A stretch of DNA of 64,000 nucleotides, taken from Allosphingosinicella sp042666435. GTDB lineage: Bacteria > Pseudomonadota > Alphaproteobacteria > Sphingomonadales > Sphingomonadaceae. The translations under genes were made by a program, and so were the position numbers. Below are positions 1 through 7,840 of the stretch, piece after piece (position 1 is the first letter of the stretch; every line of letters begins with the position of its first letter). The stretch is taken from NCBI RefSeq assembly GCF_042666435.1, contig NZ_JBHTDC010000002.1, positions 558,001-622,000 on the forward strand. The letters run 5' to 3'. The notes under the pieces are model-generated. The model was given only the letters and a program-made list of their open reading frames with translations, was not told the origin of the DNA and searched no databases.

Positions 1-1
1 C

Positions 2-715
2 GCCCGCGCCGCCCAATCCGCGCGGCTCGTCACCCTCGCCATCTCCGACGTGGTCGGCGACGATCCGAGGGATATCGGCTCCGGCCCGACGGCATCCGAC
101 GTAACCACGATTAGCGACGCGAAGGCGGTTCTGGCCAAATACGGCATTCCCGTTCCCGCGACGGGCTGGCGCGAAACGGTCAAGCCGGAGGAAGCGGCGA
201 CCTGGAAAGCCGACTATCACATCATCGCGCGCGGCCGCGATGCGGTCGAAGCCGCCTCCGCCCGCGCCCGGCAGCTCGGATGGATGCCCCGCATCATCGA
301 CAGCGACGGCCAGGGCGACGCCCGCGCGGTCGCGCGAGCCCATGCCCGGCTCGCCCTGAACGCCGCGCCAGGAACGGCGTTGATCTCCGGCGGCGAACTC
401 ACCGTGACGGTCACGGGCTCCGGCCAAGGCGGACCCAATCGCGAGTATGCGCTCGCTCTCGCCCTCGCGCTCGACAGCGCGCCGGTCCACGCCCTCGCCG
501 CCGACACCGACGGCATCGACGGCGCCGGCGACGCCGCCGGCGCGTTCGTCGATCCCACCACCCTCGCCCGGGCGAAGACGCTGGGCCTCGACCCCGCCCG
601 CGCCCTTCGCGACCATGACAGCGGCGCCTTCTTCGCCGCGCTCGGCGATTCCTTCGCCACCGGCCCGACCGGCACCAACGTCAACGACTTGCGCATCCTT
701 CTCGTCGAGCCCTAA
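2..715 (+). CDS. Glycerate 2-kinase / MOFRL family protein (5' end outside window)
   Basis: The frame is open from base 2, so the gene starts upstream; the GTG at 50 is internal. The visible part is the C-terminal portion of a GckA/TtuD-type glycerate kinase, which phosphorylates D-glycerate to 2-phosphoglycerate in the cytoplasm. Family marks are VVGDDPRDIGSGPT near the start, the GGELTVTV...GGPNREYALALAL stretch of the MOFRL domain, the acidic ADTDGIDGAGDAAGAF motif and the GPTGTNVNDL ending. Older annotations call the family hydroxypyruvate reductase. It ends 9 nt before mtnP, so the two are probably cotranscribed. Confidence 0.85.
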   Translation, partial: ARAAQSARLVTLAISDVVGDDPRDIGSGPTASDVTTISDAKAVLAKYGIPVPATGWRETVKPEEAATWKADYHIIARGRDAVEAASARARQLGWMPRIIDSDGQGDARAVARAHARLALNAAPGTALISGGELTVTVTGSGQGGPNREYALALALALDSAPVHALAADTDGIDGAGDAAGAFVDPTTLARAKTLGLDPARALRDHDSGAFFAALGDSFATGPTGTNVNDLRILLVEP

Positions 716-724
716 GACCGCCCC

Positions 725-1600
725 ATGAGCGAATGGACGATCGGCATCCTCGGCGGCTCCGGCCTCTACGCAATCGACGCGCTGGAGGAGGCGCAATGGG
801 TCGCCGTCGATACCCCATGGGGGCCGCCTTCCGACGAATTGCTGATCGGCCGCATTCATGGGATCAAGTTCGCCTTCCTGCCCCGTCACGGCCGCGGCCA
901 TCGGCTGCCGCCGACCGACGTCAACGCGCGCGCCAATATCGACGCGCTGAAGCGCGCCGGCTGCACCGATATCCTCGCCGTCTCCGCCGTCGGCTCGCTG
1001 AGGGAAGAGCTGCCCCCCGGCCGCTTCGTCGTCGTCGATCAGTTCATCGACCGCACCTTCGCGCGCGACAAGAGCTTCTTCGGCCCCGGCCTCGTCGCCC
1101 ATGTCTCGATGGCCGACCCGGTCTGCCCCCGCCTGTCCGCTGTCGCCGCGGCCGCCGCCGAAACGGCGGGCGCCGACGTGACGCGGGGCGCGACCTATCT
1201 CGCCATGGAAGGCCCGCAATTCTCGACCCGCGCCGAAAGCGGACTGTACCGTGCCTGGGGATGCGATGTGATCGGCATGACCGGCATGCCCGAAGCCAAG
1301 CTCGCCCGCGAGGCCGAGCTTCCCTACGCGCTCGTCGGCATGGTCACCGATTACGATTGCTGGCGCGGCGGCGGCGAGGAGGTCGAAGTGTCGGCGCTCA
1401 TCGCCCAGCTATCGGCCAATGCCGGGACCGCAAAGCGGCTGATCGAGGCGCTCGCCGAAGCGCTGCCCAGGGAACGCCCCGCATCGCCCATCGAGACGGT
1501 TCTCGACACGGCGCTGATCACCGCGCCCGACGCGCGCGACCCGGCCTTGCTGGCCAAGCTCGACGCGGTCTGCCGGCGCGTGCTGGACGCTCAGCCGTAA
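725..1600 (+). CDS. mtnP: S-methyl-5'-thioadenosine phosphorylase
   Basis: This 291-residue protein has the normal length of the MTAP/PNP family. It cleaves methylthioadenosine with phosphate to adenine and methylthioribose-1-phosphate, the entry to methionine salvage. Visible motifs are the N-terminal GILGGSGLY phosphate-binding loop, FLPRHGRGHRLPP, MEGPQFSTRAES and the IGMTGMPEAKLAREAELPYA segment of the active site. It follows the glycerate kinase gene by 9 nt. Its 3' end overlaps the convergent glycosyltransferase gene by 10 bp. A purine nucleoside phosphorylase of other specificity is possible but less likely given the MTAP-like motifs. Confidence 0.93.
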   Translation: MSEWTIGILGGSGLYAIDALEEAQWVAVDTPWGPPSDELLIGRIHGIKFAFLPRHGRGHRLPPTDVNARANIDALKRAGCTDILAVSAVGSLREELPPGRFVVVDQFIDRTFARDKSFFGPGLVAHVSMADPVCPRLSAVAAAAAETAGADVTRGATYLAMEGPQFSTRAESGLYRAWGCDVIGMTGMPEAKLAREAELPYALVGMVTDYDCWRGGGEEVEVSALIAQLSANAGTAKRLIEALAEALPRERPASPIETVLDTALITAPDARDPALLAKLDAVCRRVLDAQP

Positions 1601-2244
1601 AGAGCGGCGACCCGCTCGGCCGGCACCCCCAGCCGGTAGAGGAGCAGGCAGAAGAGATTCCGCGCCGAGCGCGCGAACCAGCCGTCCTTGCGCCACCGGC
1701 CGGCGCGGGTCACCGCGTCGGCGGCCAGAACATCCGGGCGGCCGAGCCGCCGCACCAGATCGACATCCTCCATCAAGGGCAGCGGCCGGAAGCCGCCGAC
1801 GCGCTCGTACAGCGCGCGCGGCACGAGCAGGCCCTGGTCGCCATAAGGAAGGCCGAGCAGCCGCACCCGCGCCGTCACCCCCCTCTCGATCACCCTCGCC
1901 TGCCAGGCGGGATCGTCGAGCCGGAAACGGAAGCAGGCGGGCGCCTCCGGTCGCCGCGCTATGTGGGCCGCGGCGGCTTCGCGCCAGTCGGAGTCCAGCC
2001 GGGTGTCGGCGTGCAGGAAGAGCAACCATTCCCCCCGCGCGGCTTCGCCGCCGGCCCGAAGTTGCGCGCCGCGCCCCCTGGGAGCGGCGAGAACCCGCGC
2101 GCCCTCGGTTTCGGCGATGGCGACCGTGGCGTCGGCCGAACCGCCATCGACGACCAGGATTTCGTCCGCGCCCCGAACCGCCTCCAGCGTATCGGCCAGA
2201 TGCGTCGCCGCATCGAGCGTCGGAATGACGACGGACAGCCTCAC
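1591..2244 (-). CDS. TIGR04283-type family 2 glycosyltransferase
   Basis: The frame stays open upstream, but the GTG at 2244 overlaps the radical SAM stop codon (GTGA), giving a 217-residue protein of normal length for the family. It begins VRLSVVIPTLDAA, the nucleotide-sugar fold, followed by VDGGSADAT and FLHADTRLD, the DXD-type metal site. The family is named for its place in arsenosugar loci. It lies in a cluster with a radical SAM protein, a membrane disulfide reductase fusion and a TIGR04282 protein. The donor and acceptor are not known; arsenic chemistry is not shown by the sequence. Confidence 0.85.
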   Translation of the reverse strand: MRLSVVIPTLDAATHLADTLEAVRGADEILVVDGGSADATVAIAETEGARVLAAPRGRGAQLRAGGEAARGEWLLFLHADTRLDSDWREAAAAHIARRPEAPACFRFRLDDPAWQARVIERGVTARVRLLGLPYGDQGLLVPRALYERVGGFRPLPLMEDVDLVRRLGRPDVLAADAVTRAGRWRKDGWFARSARNLFCLLLYRLGVPAERVAALYG

Positions 2245-3257
2245 CCCGAGCAGCTGGCCCCGCCCAGCACGCAGAAACGCGCGCAATGAGGGTGATTGAG
2301 CGTCACGTCCCCGCCCGCTCCCGCCAGCGTCTCGCCCATGGCGAATTGCGGGTCGTAGGGAAGCAAGGTGCAGGTCACGACGTGGGGCCGCGCCGCGCCT
2401 TTCGCCTTCACCACCATCCGGCTCGACGCGCACATCATCGCCGAGGGGGAGACGTCGAGGATGTTCCAGCAGGCCTCGGTGATTTCCGCCACATCGGCGG
2501 CGGCATCCATCTCCGGGAACAGGACGAGCCCCGCATCGACGCGGACGCCCAGTTCGTCGAACAATGCCGCATAGCCCGCGCGGGCCGCTTCCGCGCTCTC
2601 GCGCCCAAGCGTGCGTCCCGCCACGGCGAGCCGGAAGCCATGGTCCGAAAGCCATTTCAGGCCGTCCAGCGCCTTCGCCCAGCTGCCGGCGCCGCGTTCC
2701 GCCTCGTGCACGGCCGGGCTGTAATGATCGAGGCTGACCCGCATCGTCAGCCTGTCTCGATGCTCCGGCAGCGCCTTCAGCGCCTCCTCGAACCGCCGCA
2801 TCGGCCGCATCGCATTGGTCAGCACCAGCACATCGAAGCCGCGCTCCAGCGCCGCGCGCATCATCGGCACCATGTCCCGGTTCATGAAGGGCTCGCCGCC
2901 GGTGAAGCCAATCTCGCGCGTGCCGAGCACCTTCGCCTCGTCGAAATAGGCCTCCGCCTCGGCGAGGCTCAGATAGACGAGCGCGTCGTTTGTCGGTGAG
3001 CTCTCGATATAACAGGTCGCGCAGGCGAGGTTGCAGAGCGTGCCGGTGTTGATCCACAAGGTGTCGAGCCGCTCCAGCGCGACATGAGCGCGCCTTTCCC
3101 CCTTCGCGGTGACGAGCGGATCGCGAAACTTGGCCGGATCGAGCGTCCGCGCCCGGGGGTCCGCGAACGGCGATGACAAGGCGGTGGCGATCTCGTCTCT
3201 CCTTCGCGGGCCGGGATAAACCAAAGGGCGCGCATATTCGATGCCAAAGCGAGGCAT
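2241..3257 (-). CDS. Radical SAM protein with Cys-rich C-terminus
   Basis: From the ATG at 3257 the protein has 338 residues. The radical SAM [4Fe-4S] motif is CNLACATC (C75, C79, C82), followed by FTGGEPFMN, the SAM-binding GGEP motif. At least five further cysteines lie in the last ~75 residues (near MMCASS, VVTC, HCARFC and ASCSG), as in SPASM or twitch domains with auxiliary clusters. It is coupled to the glycosyltransferase by a 4-bp overlap and divergent from the TVP38-reductase gene with only ~35 bp between them. No good ribosome binding site precedes ATG 3257, so the start is uncertain. The substrate is unknown; its Cys motif does not look like classical ArsS. Confidence 0.8.
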   Translation of the reverse strand: MPRFGIEYARPLVYPGPRRRDEIATALSSPFADPRARTLDPAKFRDPLVTAKGERRAHVALERLDTLWINTGTLCNLACATCYIESSPTNDALVYLSLAEAEAYFDEAKVLGTREIGFTGGEPFMNRDMVPMMRAALERGFDVLVLTNAMRPMRRFEEALKALPEHRDRLTMRVSLDHYSPAVHEAERGAGSWAKALDGLKWLSDHGFRLAVAGRTLGRESAEAARAGYAALFDELGVRVDAGLVLFPEMDAAADVAEITEACWNILDVSPSAMMCASSRMVVKAKGAARPHVVTCTLLPYDPQFAMGETLAGAGGDVTLNHPHCARFCVLGGASCSG

Positions 3258-3291
3258 GCTTGCTAAACAGCCGTCCGGCAGCGGAGGAACG

Positions 3292-5427
3292 ATGAAAGGC
3301 CAGGGCAAGATCATCCTCCTGCTGCTGATCGCCGCGGCCATCGCGGCGTTCCTCCTGTCGGGCGGAGCGGACCGGCTGAGCGTCGCGGGACTCAAGGAGG
3401 ACCGCGATGCCCTGCTCGGCGTCGTCGCGGCCTGGCCGGTCGCGTCCGCCCTGGTCTTCGGCCTTGCCTATGTCGCCGTCACGGCTTTGTCGCTACCGGG
3501 CGCGGCCGTCATGACATTGGCCGCCGGGGCGTTGTTCGGCCTGATCGAGGGCACCATCGTCGCCAGCATCGCCTCGACGGTCGGCGCGACCCTGGCGATG
3601 CTGGCATCGCGCTTCGTCGCGCGGGACTGGGTGCGGGCGCGCTTTCCCAAGGCGGTCCGCGCGGTCGATCGCGGCGTCGAGAAAGACGGCAATTTCTATC
3701 TGCTGACGCTGCGCCTGGTGCCGCTCTTCCCCTTCTTCCTCGTCAATCTCGCCATGGGCGTCACCGCCATGCGGGTCGCGGCCTTCGCGGGGGTGAGCTG
3801 GATCGGCATGCTGCCCGGAACCGTCCTCTATGTGAATGCGGGCACACAGCTCGCCGAGATCGACAGCGCGGCCGGCATCCTCTCGCCCGGGCTGATCGGC
3901 TCGCTGATCCTGCTCGGCCTCTTCCCGCTCGCCGCCAAGCTCATCGTCGACCGGCTCAGGCGTCGCCGCGTCTACAAGGGCTGGCGGCGCCCGCGCCGGT
4001 TCGACCGAAATTTGATCGTGATCGGCGCGGGCGCGGGCGGGCTGGTCACCGCTTACATCGCCGCCACCGTCCGCGCGAAGGTCACCCTCATCGAAGCGAA
4101 CAGGATGGGCGGCGACTGCCTCAACACCGGCTGCGTCCCCTCCAAGGCGCTGATCCGCACCGCCCGGCTGGCGCACGAGATCCGCACCGCCGACTGGTTC
4201 GGCCTCGATCCGCGCGAGCCCGTTTTCGACTTCAAGGCGGTGATGAAGCGCATCCGGACGATCATCGCGGTGATCGAGCCGGCCGACAGCGTCGATCGCT
4301 ACACCGCGCTCGGCGTCGACGTCCGGCTCGGCCATGCCCGGATCGTCGATCCCTGGACGGTCGAGATCGACGGCGCCGAACGGTTGACCACGCGGGCCAT
4401 CGTCATCGCCGCCGGCGGCGAACCGGCTTTGCCCGACATTCCCGGCCTCGCGACATCGGGCTACCTCACCAGCGACACGATGTGGGACATACTCGCCCAC
4501 CGCGACGAGTTGCCCGCCCGCATTGCCATTATCGGCGGCGGCCCGATCGGCACCGAAATGGCCCAGGCCTTCGCCCGCCTCGGCGCGAAGGTGACGCAGG
4601 TCGAGCATGGCCCCCGCCTTCTTTCAAAAGAAGATGAGGACGTCTCGAACTTCATCGCCGAGCGGCTGGGAAGCGAAGGCGTGGACATCCGCACCGGCCA
4701 CGAGGCGGTGCGCGTGGAGGACAAAAGCCTGATCGTCCGGTCGACGGCCGGCGAAGAGGCGATCCCGTTCGACGAGATCATCGTCGCCGTCGGCCGCAAG
4801 GCGCGGTTGACCGGTTACGGGCTGGAAGACCTAGGCATCGAGACGCGGAAGACAATCGTCACCAACGACTATCTGGAGACGCTCTATCCCAACATCTTCG
4901 CCGCCGGCGACGTGGCCGGCCCCTATCAATTCACCCATTTCGCCGCGCACCAGGCCTGGTATGCCGCCGTCAACGCCCTGTTCGGCACGTTCCGCAAGTT
5001 CCGCGCCGACTATTCGGTCCTGCCCTGGGTCACCTACACCGACCCCGAAATCGCCCATGTCGGCCATAACGAATTGTCCGCCAATGAGGCGGGCGTCGCT
5101 TTCGAAGTCGTCCGCTACGATCTCGCCCATCTCGACCGCGCTGTGACCGAAGGCGCCAATGCGGGCTTCGTCAAATTGCTGGTCGCGCCGGGCAAGGATC
5201 GCATCCTCGGCGCCACCATCGTCGCCCATAATGCCGGCGAGATGATCGCCGAATATGTGCTGGCGATGAAGCACGGGATCGGCCTGAACAAGCTGCTCGG
5301 CACGATCCACGCTTACCCGACCATGGCCGAGGCGAACAAATATGCGGCCGGCGAATGGAAGAAGGCGCACAAGCCCGAGCGGCTGCTGCGCTGGGTCGAG
5401 CTTTACCACCGATGGCGACGCGGATGA
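3292..5427 (+). CDS. TVP38/TMEM64 membrane domain fused to class I disulfide oxidoreductase
   Basis: The start at 3292 is chosen because GGAGG lies just upstream; an in-frame ATG at 3241 lacks this. Of 711 residues, about 1-230 form a DedA/TVP38-like membrane domain with several hydrophobic segments, including the GALFGLIEGT and LRLVPLFPFFLVN signatures. The rest is a dihydrolipoamide dehydrogenase/mercuric reductase-like flavoprotein: FAD motif GAGAGGLVTAY, redox pair C276/C281 in GGDCLNTGCVPSK, NAD(P) motif GGGPIGTEMAQ, and a dimerisation domain with HAYPTMAEA. It probably reduces a thiol, metal or metabolite at the inner membrane. It is divergent from the radical SAM gene and overlaps the next gene by ATGA. 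Confidence 0.88.
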   Translation: MKGQGKIILLLLIAAAIAAFLLSGGADRLSVAGLKEDRDALLGVVAAWPVASALVFGLAYVAVTALSLPGAAVMTLAAGALFGLIEGTIVASIASTVGATLAMLASRFVARDWVRARFPKAVRAVDRGVEKDGNFYLLTLRLVPLFPFFLVNLAMGVTAMRVAAFAGVSWIGMLPGTVLYVNAGTQLAEIDSAAGILSPGLIGSLILLGLFPLAAKLIVDRLRRRRVYKGWRRPRRFDRNLIVIGAGAGGLVTAYIAATVRAKVTLIEANRMGGDCLNTGCVPSKALIRTARLAHEIRTADWFGLDPREPVFDFKAVMKRIRTIIAVIEPADSVDRYTALGVDVRLGHARIVDPWTVEIDGAERLTTRAIVIAAGGEPALPDIPGLATSGYLTSDTMWDILAHRDELPARIAIIGGGPIGTEMAQAFARLGAKVTQVEHGPRLLSKEDEDVSNFIAERLGSEGVDIRTGHEAVRVEDKSLIVRSTAGEEAIPFDEIIVAVGRKARLTGYGLEDLGIETRKTIVTNDYLETLYPNIFAAGDVAGPYQFTHFAAHQAWYAAVNALFGTFRKFRADYSVLPWVTYTDPEIAHVGHNELSANEAGVAFEVVRYDLAHLDRAVTEGANAGFVKLLVAPGKDRILGATIVAHNAGEMIAEYVLAMKHGIGLNKLLGTIHAYPTMAEANKYAAGEWKKAHKPERLLRWVELYHRWRRG

Positions 5428-6071
5428 CGCGGATCATCATCTTCGCCAAGGCGCCGGTGCCGGGAGAAGTGAAGACGCGGCTGATCCCCGCCCTCGGCGC
5501 GAAAGGCGCGGCCGAACTGGCGGAACGGATGCTGGCCGCTACGTGCCGGGAAGCGGTCGCCGCCGCCGTGGGGCCGGTCGAACTCTGCCTGAGCGGCGTT
5601 CCGGTCGGCATTCCCGCCGGCGTCGGTGTGACCGATCAGGGCGAAGGCGATCTTGGCGAACGCCTGTGGCGCGCCGCCGCGCGGGCCGACCCGCCTCTGC
5701 TGCTGATCGGGACCGACTGCCCCGGCCTCGACCGGCATCGGCTCCGAGCGGCGGCGGAAAGCCTGCGGGACCACGACGCCTTCCTCCATCCCGCCGAGGA
5801 TGGCGGCTACGCATTGCTGGGCCTGAACAGGCTGGCCCCGTCGCTCTTCGCCGACATCGCCTGGAGCACCGACACCGTCGCGCGCGACACCGTCGCCAGG
5901 GTCACGGCGCTCGACTGGTCGCTCCACGTCGGCGAGACGCTGCGCGACATCGACGAGCCCGAGGACCTGGTCCACCTCCGTCATTCCAGCGAAAGCTGGA
6001 ATCTCGATGGGCAAGAAAGGCGGGATTCCGGCTTTCGCCGAAATGACGGTGTAGCTAGGCTAGGCCCGTGA
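5424..6071 (+). CDS. TIGR04282-type glycosyl/nucleotidyl transferase (DUF2064)
   Basis: The ATG at 5424 overlaps the TGA of the reductase gene; MATR at 5412 is an alternative start. The protein begins MTRIIIFAKAPVPGEVKTRL, characteristic of DUF2064, and has LIGTDCPGL and HPAEDGGYALLGL, which match the family's GxDxP and DGGY sites. It belongs to the GT-A fold and is usually found with TIGR04283 proteins, here 3.2 kb away on the other strand. The last ~30 residues, after DEPEDLVHLR, are translated from a palindromic repeat (5979-6049), so the native stop was apparently replaced by repeat sequence. The reading frame closes in a GTGA overlap with the next gene. Confidence 0.85.
   Translation: MTRIIIFAKAPVPGEVKTRLIPALGAKGAAELAERMLAATCREAVAAAVGPVELCLSGVPVGIPAGVGVTDQGEGDLGERLWRAAARADPPLLLIGTDCPGLDRHRLRAAAESLRDHDAFLHPAEDGGYALLGLNRLAPSLFADIAWSTDTVARDTVARVTALDWSLHVGETLRDIDEPEDLVHLRHSSESWNLDGQERRDSGFRRNDGVARLGP
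5979..6049. repeat. Palindromic intergenic-type repeat inside the 3' end of a gene
   Basis: The segment starts cgtcattccagcgaaagctg and ends in a partly complementary arm (ggattccggctttcg...aatgacgg). Related pairs occur at 12538-12622, 24970-25101 and 58897-58988. Here it lies in coding sequence and supplies the C-terminus of the TIGR04282 protein. The family resembles REP or small MITE-like elements. Confidence 0.75.
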
Positions 6072-6457
6072 ATCCCCTTCCTCCCTATGCCGAGCTGCTC
6101 GGCCTCAGCACGCGCCGCTCCGACGACGGCGAATTGCTGTGGGTGATGCCGTTCCGCGAGGCGGTGGTCGGCAGGCCCGGCTTCCTCCACGGCGGCGCCA
6201 TTGCCGGGCTGCTGGAATTCGCCGCGCTCGGCACGCTCTACGACGCGCTCGGAGAAAAGGACGAAGTCAAGGTCAAGCCGATCAACGTCACCGTCGATTT
6301 CATGCGCGGCGGCACCGAGCACGAGACCTTCGCCGCCGCCACCGTCACCCGGCTCGGCAACCGCGTCGCCAATGTCGAGGCCCATGCCTGGCAGCAGGAC
6401 CGCGCCAGGCCGATCGCGGCGGCGCACATGAATCTGCTGCTGAAGCGGGGTCGGTAG
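6068..6457 (+). CDS. PaaI-family hotdog thioesterase
   Basis: This 129-residue protein starts with a GTG that overlaps the upstream stop codon (GTGA). It has the hotdog-fold signature FLHGGAIAGLLEFAA, with the HGG motif used for CoA-thioester binding, followed by the KPINVTVDFMRGG strand and a C-terminal AAAHMNLLLK. It should hydrolyse an acyl- or aryl-CoA thioester in the cytoplasm; the substrate cannot be read from sequence. It is the last gene of the rightward run beginning with the TVP38-reductase. Confidence 0.87.
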   Translation: MNPLPPYAELLGLSTRRSDDGELLWVMPFREAVVGRPGFLHGGAIAGLLEFAALGTLYDALGEKDEVKVKPINVTVDFMRGGTEHETFAAATVTRLGNRVANVEAHAWQQDRARPIAAAHMNLLLKRGR

Positions 6458-6488
6458 GTTCGTCCGCTTTGTCCCCCTACCGACGACG

Positions 6489-6911
6489 TCAGGGCTCCGC
6501 AAAACCGAGCACCCGCACCTCCAGCCGGGCGCGGCGCGGATCGTCGGTGAAGGACAGGACGGCGCGCCGGGTCGACTCGCCGGGCACATAATCCACGGTC
6601 GCCTGGCTGGTCGCGACCGTGCCGTCGGCCTTGGTCATCTCGCCCTCGATCTGGACGGCCGCCGCGGTGGTGGGAGAATCGTTGCGGAGCGCGATCTCGG
6701 CCACATAGCCGGCGCCGGCCGGGACGATACGCTCGACCCGTGTCTCGATCGCCGCCGGCCTGTCGCCGCCGCCAGTCATCGCCTCCCAGCCCATCGAGCC
6801 CAATATGCCCAATGTCATCACCAGTCCCACGGCCGCCGCGATCCATTCCAGCGCCGGCGTCTCGGCATGGCCGGGTTTCTTTCCACCCGCTGATTTCCGG
6901 CCTTCGCTCAC
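6489..6911 (-). CDS. TIGR02588-type single-pass membrane protein
   Basis: The 140-residue protein has a charged N-terminus, one hydrophobic segment at about residues 22-42 (LEWIAAAVGLVMTLGILGSM) and an outer domain with a beta-rich pattern (ETRVERIVPAGAGYVAEIALRN). This matches the small uncharacterised TIGR02588 family. It is 12 bp downstream of the TIGR02587 gene, the usual pairing of these families. Function is unknown. Confidence 0.75.
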   Translation of the reverse strand: MSEGRKSAGGKKPGHAETPALEWIAAAVGLVMTLGILGSMGWEAMTGGGDRPAAIETRVERIVPAGAGYVAEIALRNDSPTTAAAVQIEGEMTKADGTVATSQATVDYVPGESTRRAVLSFTDDPRRARLEVRVLGFAEP

Positions 6912-6923
6912 ATCCTGTTCCTT

Positions 6924-7769
6924 TCAGACAACCAGCCGCGCGATCGCCGCTCCGACCGCGGCCGGAAAGCCGAGCACCGCCGTCATCGTCGCTATCCGCG
7001 CCATATCCGCGCCGTCGGTGCGGCCGAAGGTCCACAGCACATAGAGGCTGACCAGCAGCGCGATGCCGTAGCCCGCGATCGTGTAGACCAGGAAGCGCCT
7101 GCGAAAGCCGTGCTCCGCGACCGGATCATGCTGTCCGGCGAAGCCGATCGAATAGACGAAGGCGTGAAGGATAAGGACGGAGAGCAGCACCAGCGCCATG
7201 CTCTGCCACGGCGACATCTTGAAGGCGATCAGGACCATTTCTTCCGTCGGCGCCACGTTGAAGGCGAGGAACAAAGCGCCCGCCATCATCAGGAACAGCT
7301 CGCCGCCGTAGCTCGTCTTCTGGAGCGCCTCCTCTTCCTCATCCGTGTCCTCGTCGCTGCCGCCCAATTGCTTGCGGGCGATGATGGCGCCGAAGCTTGC
7401 CGGCACGCTCTGCACCGCTATCTTGCCGACAATCTCGCTCCAGGGCATTTCCCAGTCCACTATCCCGAAGACGACGAGAATGACGGCCGAGGCGGTCACG
7501 CCGACGGCGAAGGCGGCGAATGCGTCGAGTACGTCTTCGAAGAGAGACGACGTGCGCTCGAACCCGCCGAACCGGGACAGGCCGACCAGCATGAAGAAAT
7601 TGAGGACGAGAAAGAGAAGGAGACGGCCCCTGTCGAGATAGAAGCCGAGAAACCACATCTCCATCGTCATCAGCAACGGGATGCCGAATATGATCGCGCC
7701 ACCAAAGGCCCGGGCCAGGCCGACCGCATAAGCGCGATTGCCCCCCTGCGCTTCGGCTCGGCCGACCAT
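6924..7769 (-). CDS. TIGR02587 family (DUF2391) integral membrane protein
   Basis: The 281-residue protein has about seven or eight hydrophobic helices, beginning FGGAIIFGIPLLMTMEMWF, with an acidic cytoplasmic loop (SDEDTDEEEEALQ) in the middle and NVAPTEEMVLIAF in a conserved membrane-proximal stretch. Length and pattern match TIGR02587/DUF2391. It forms a two-gene unit with the TIGR02588 protein downstream. No biochemical role is established for the family; the conserved pairing suggests a complex. Confidence 0.8.
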   Translation of the reverse strand: MVGRAEAQGGNRAYAVGLARAFGGAIIFGIPLLMTMEMWFLGFYLDRGRLLLFLVLNFFMLVGLSRFGGFERTSSLFEDVLDAFAAFAVGVTASAVILVVFGIVDWEMPWSEIVGKIAVQSVPASFGAIIARKQLGGSDEDTDEEEEALQKTSYGGELFLMMAGALFLAFNVAPTEEMVLIAFKMSPWQSMALVLLSVLILHAFVYSIGFAGQHDPVAEHGFRRRFLVYTIAGYGIALLVSLYVLWTFGRTDGADMARIATMTAVLGFPAAVGAAIARLVV

Positions 7770-7840
7770 TTTGACCCTTCCTCCGCCAGCCCGTCGTTAC
7801 AGAGGCAGAACGGACGCCGAAAGTCCGGGTTCCTTGGGGC

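Noticed and set aside
733..2289. 518-codon plus-strand frame across mtnP and the glycosyltransferase
   Set aside because: It runs in another frame through two recognised genes and has an arginine-rich composition typical of shadow frames.
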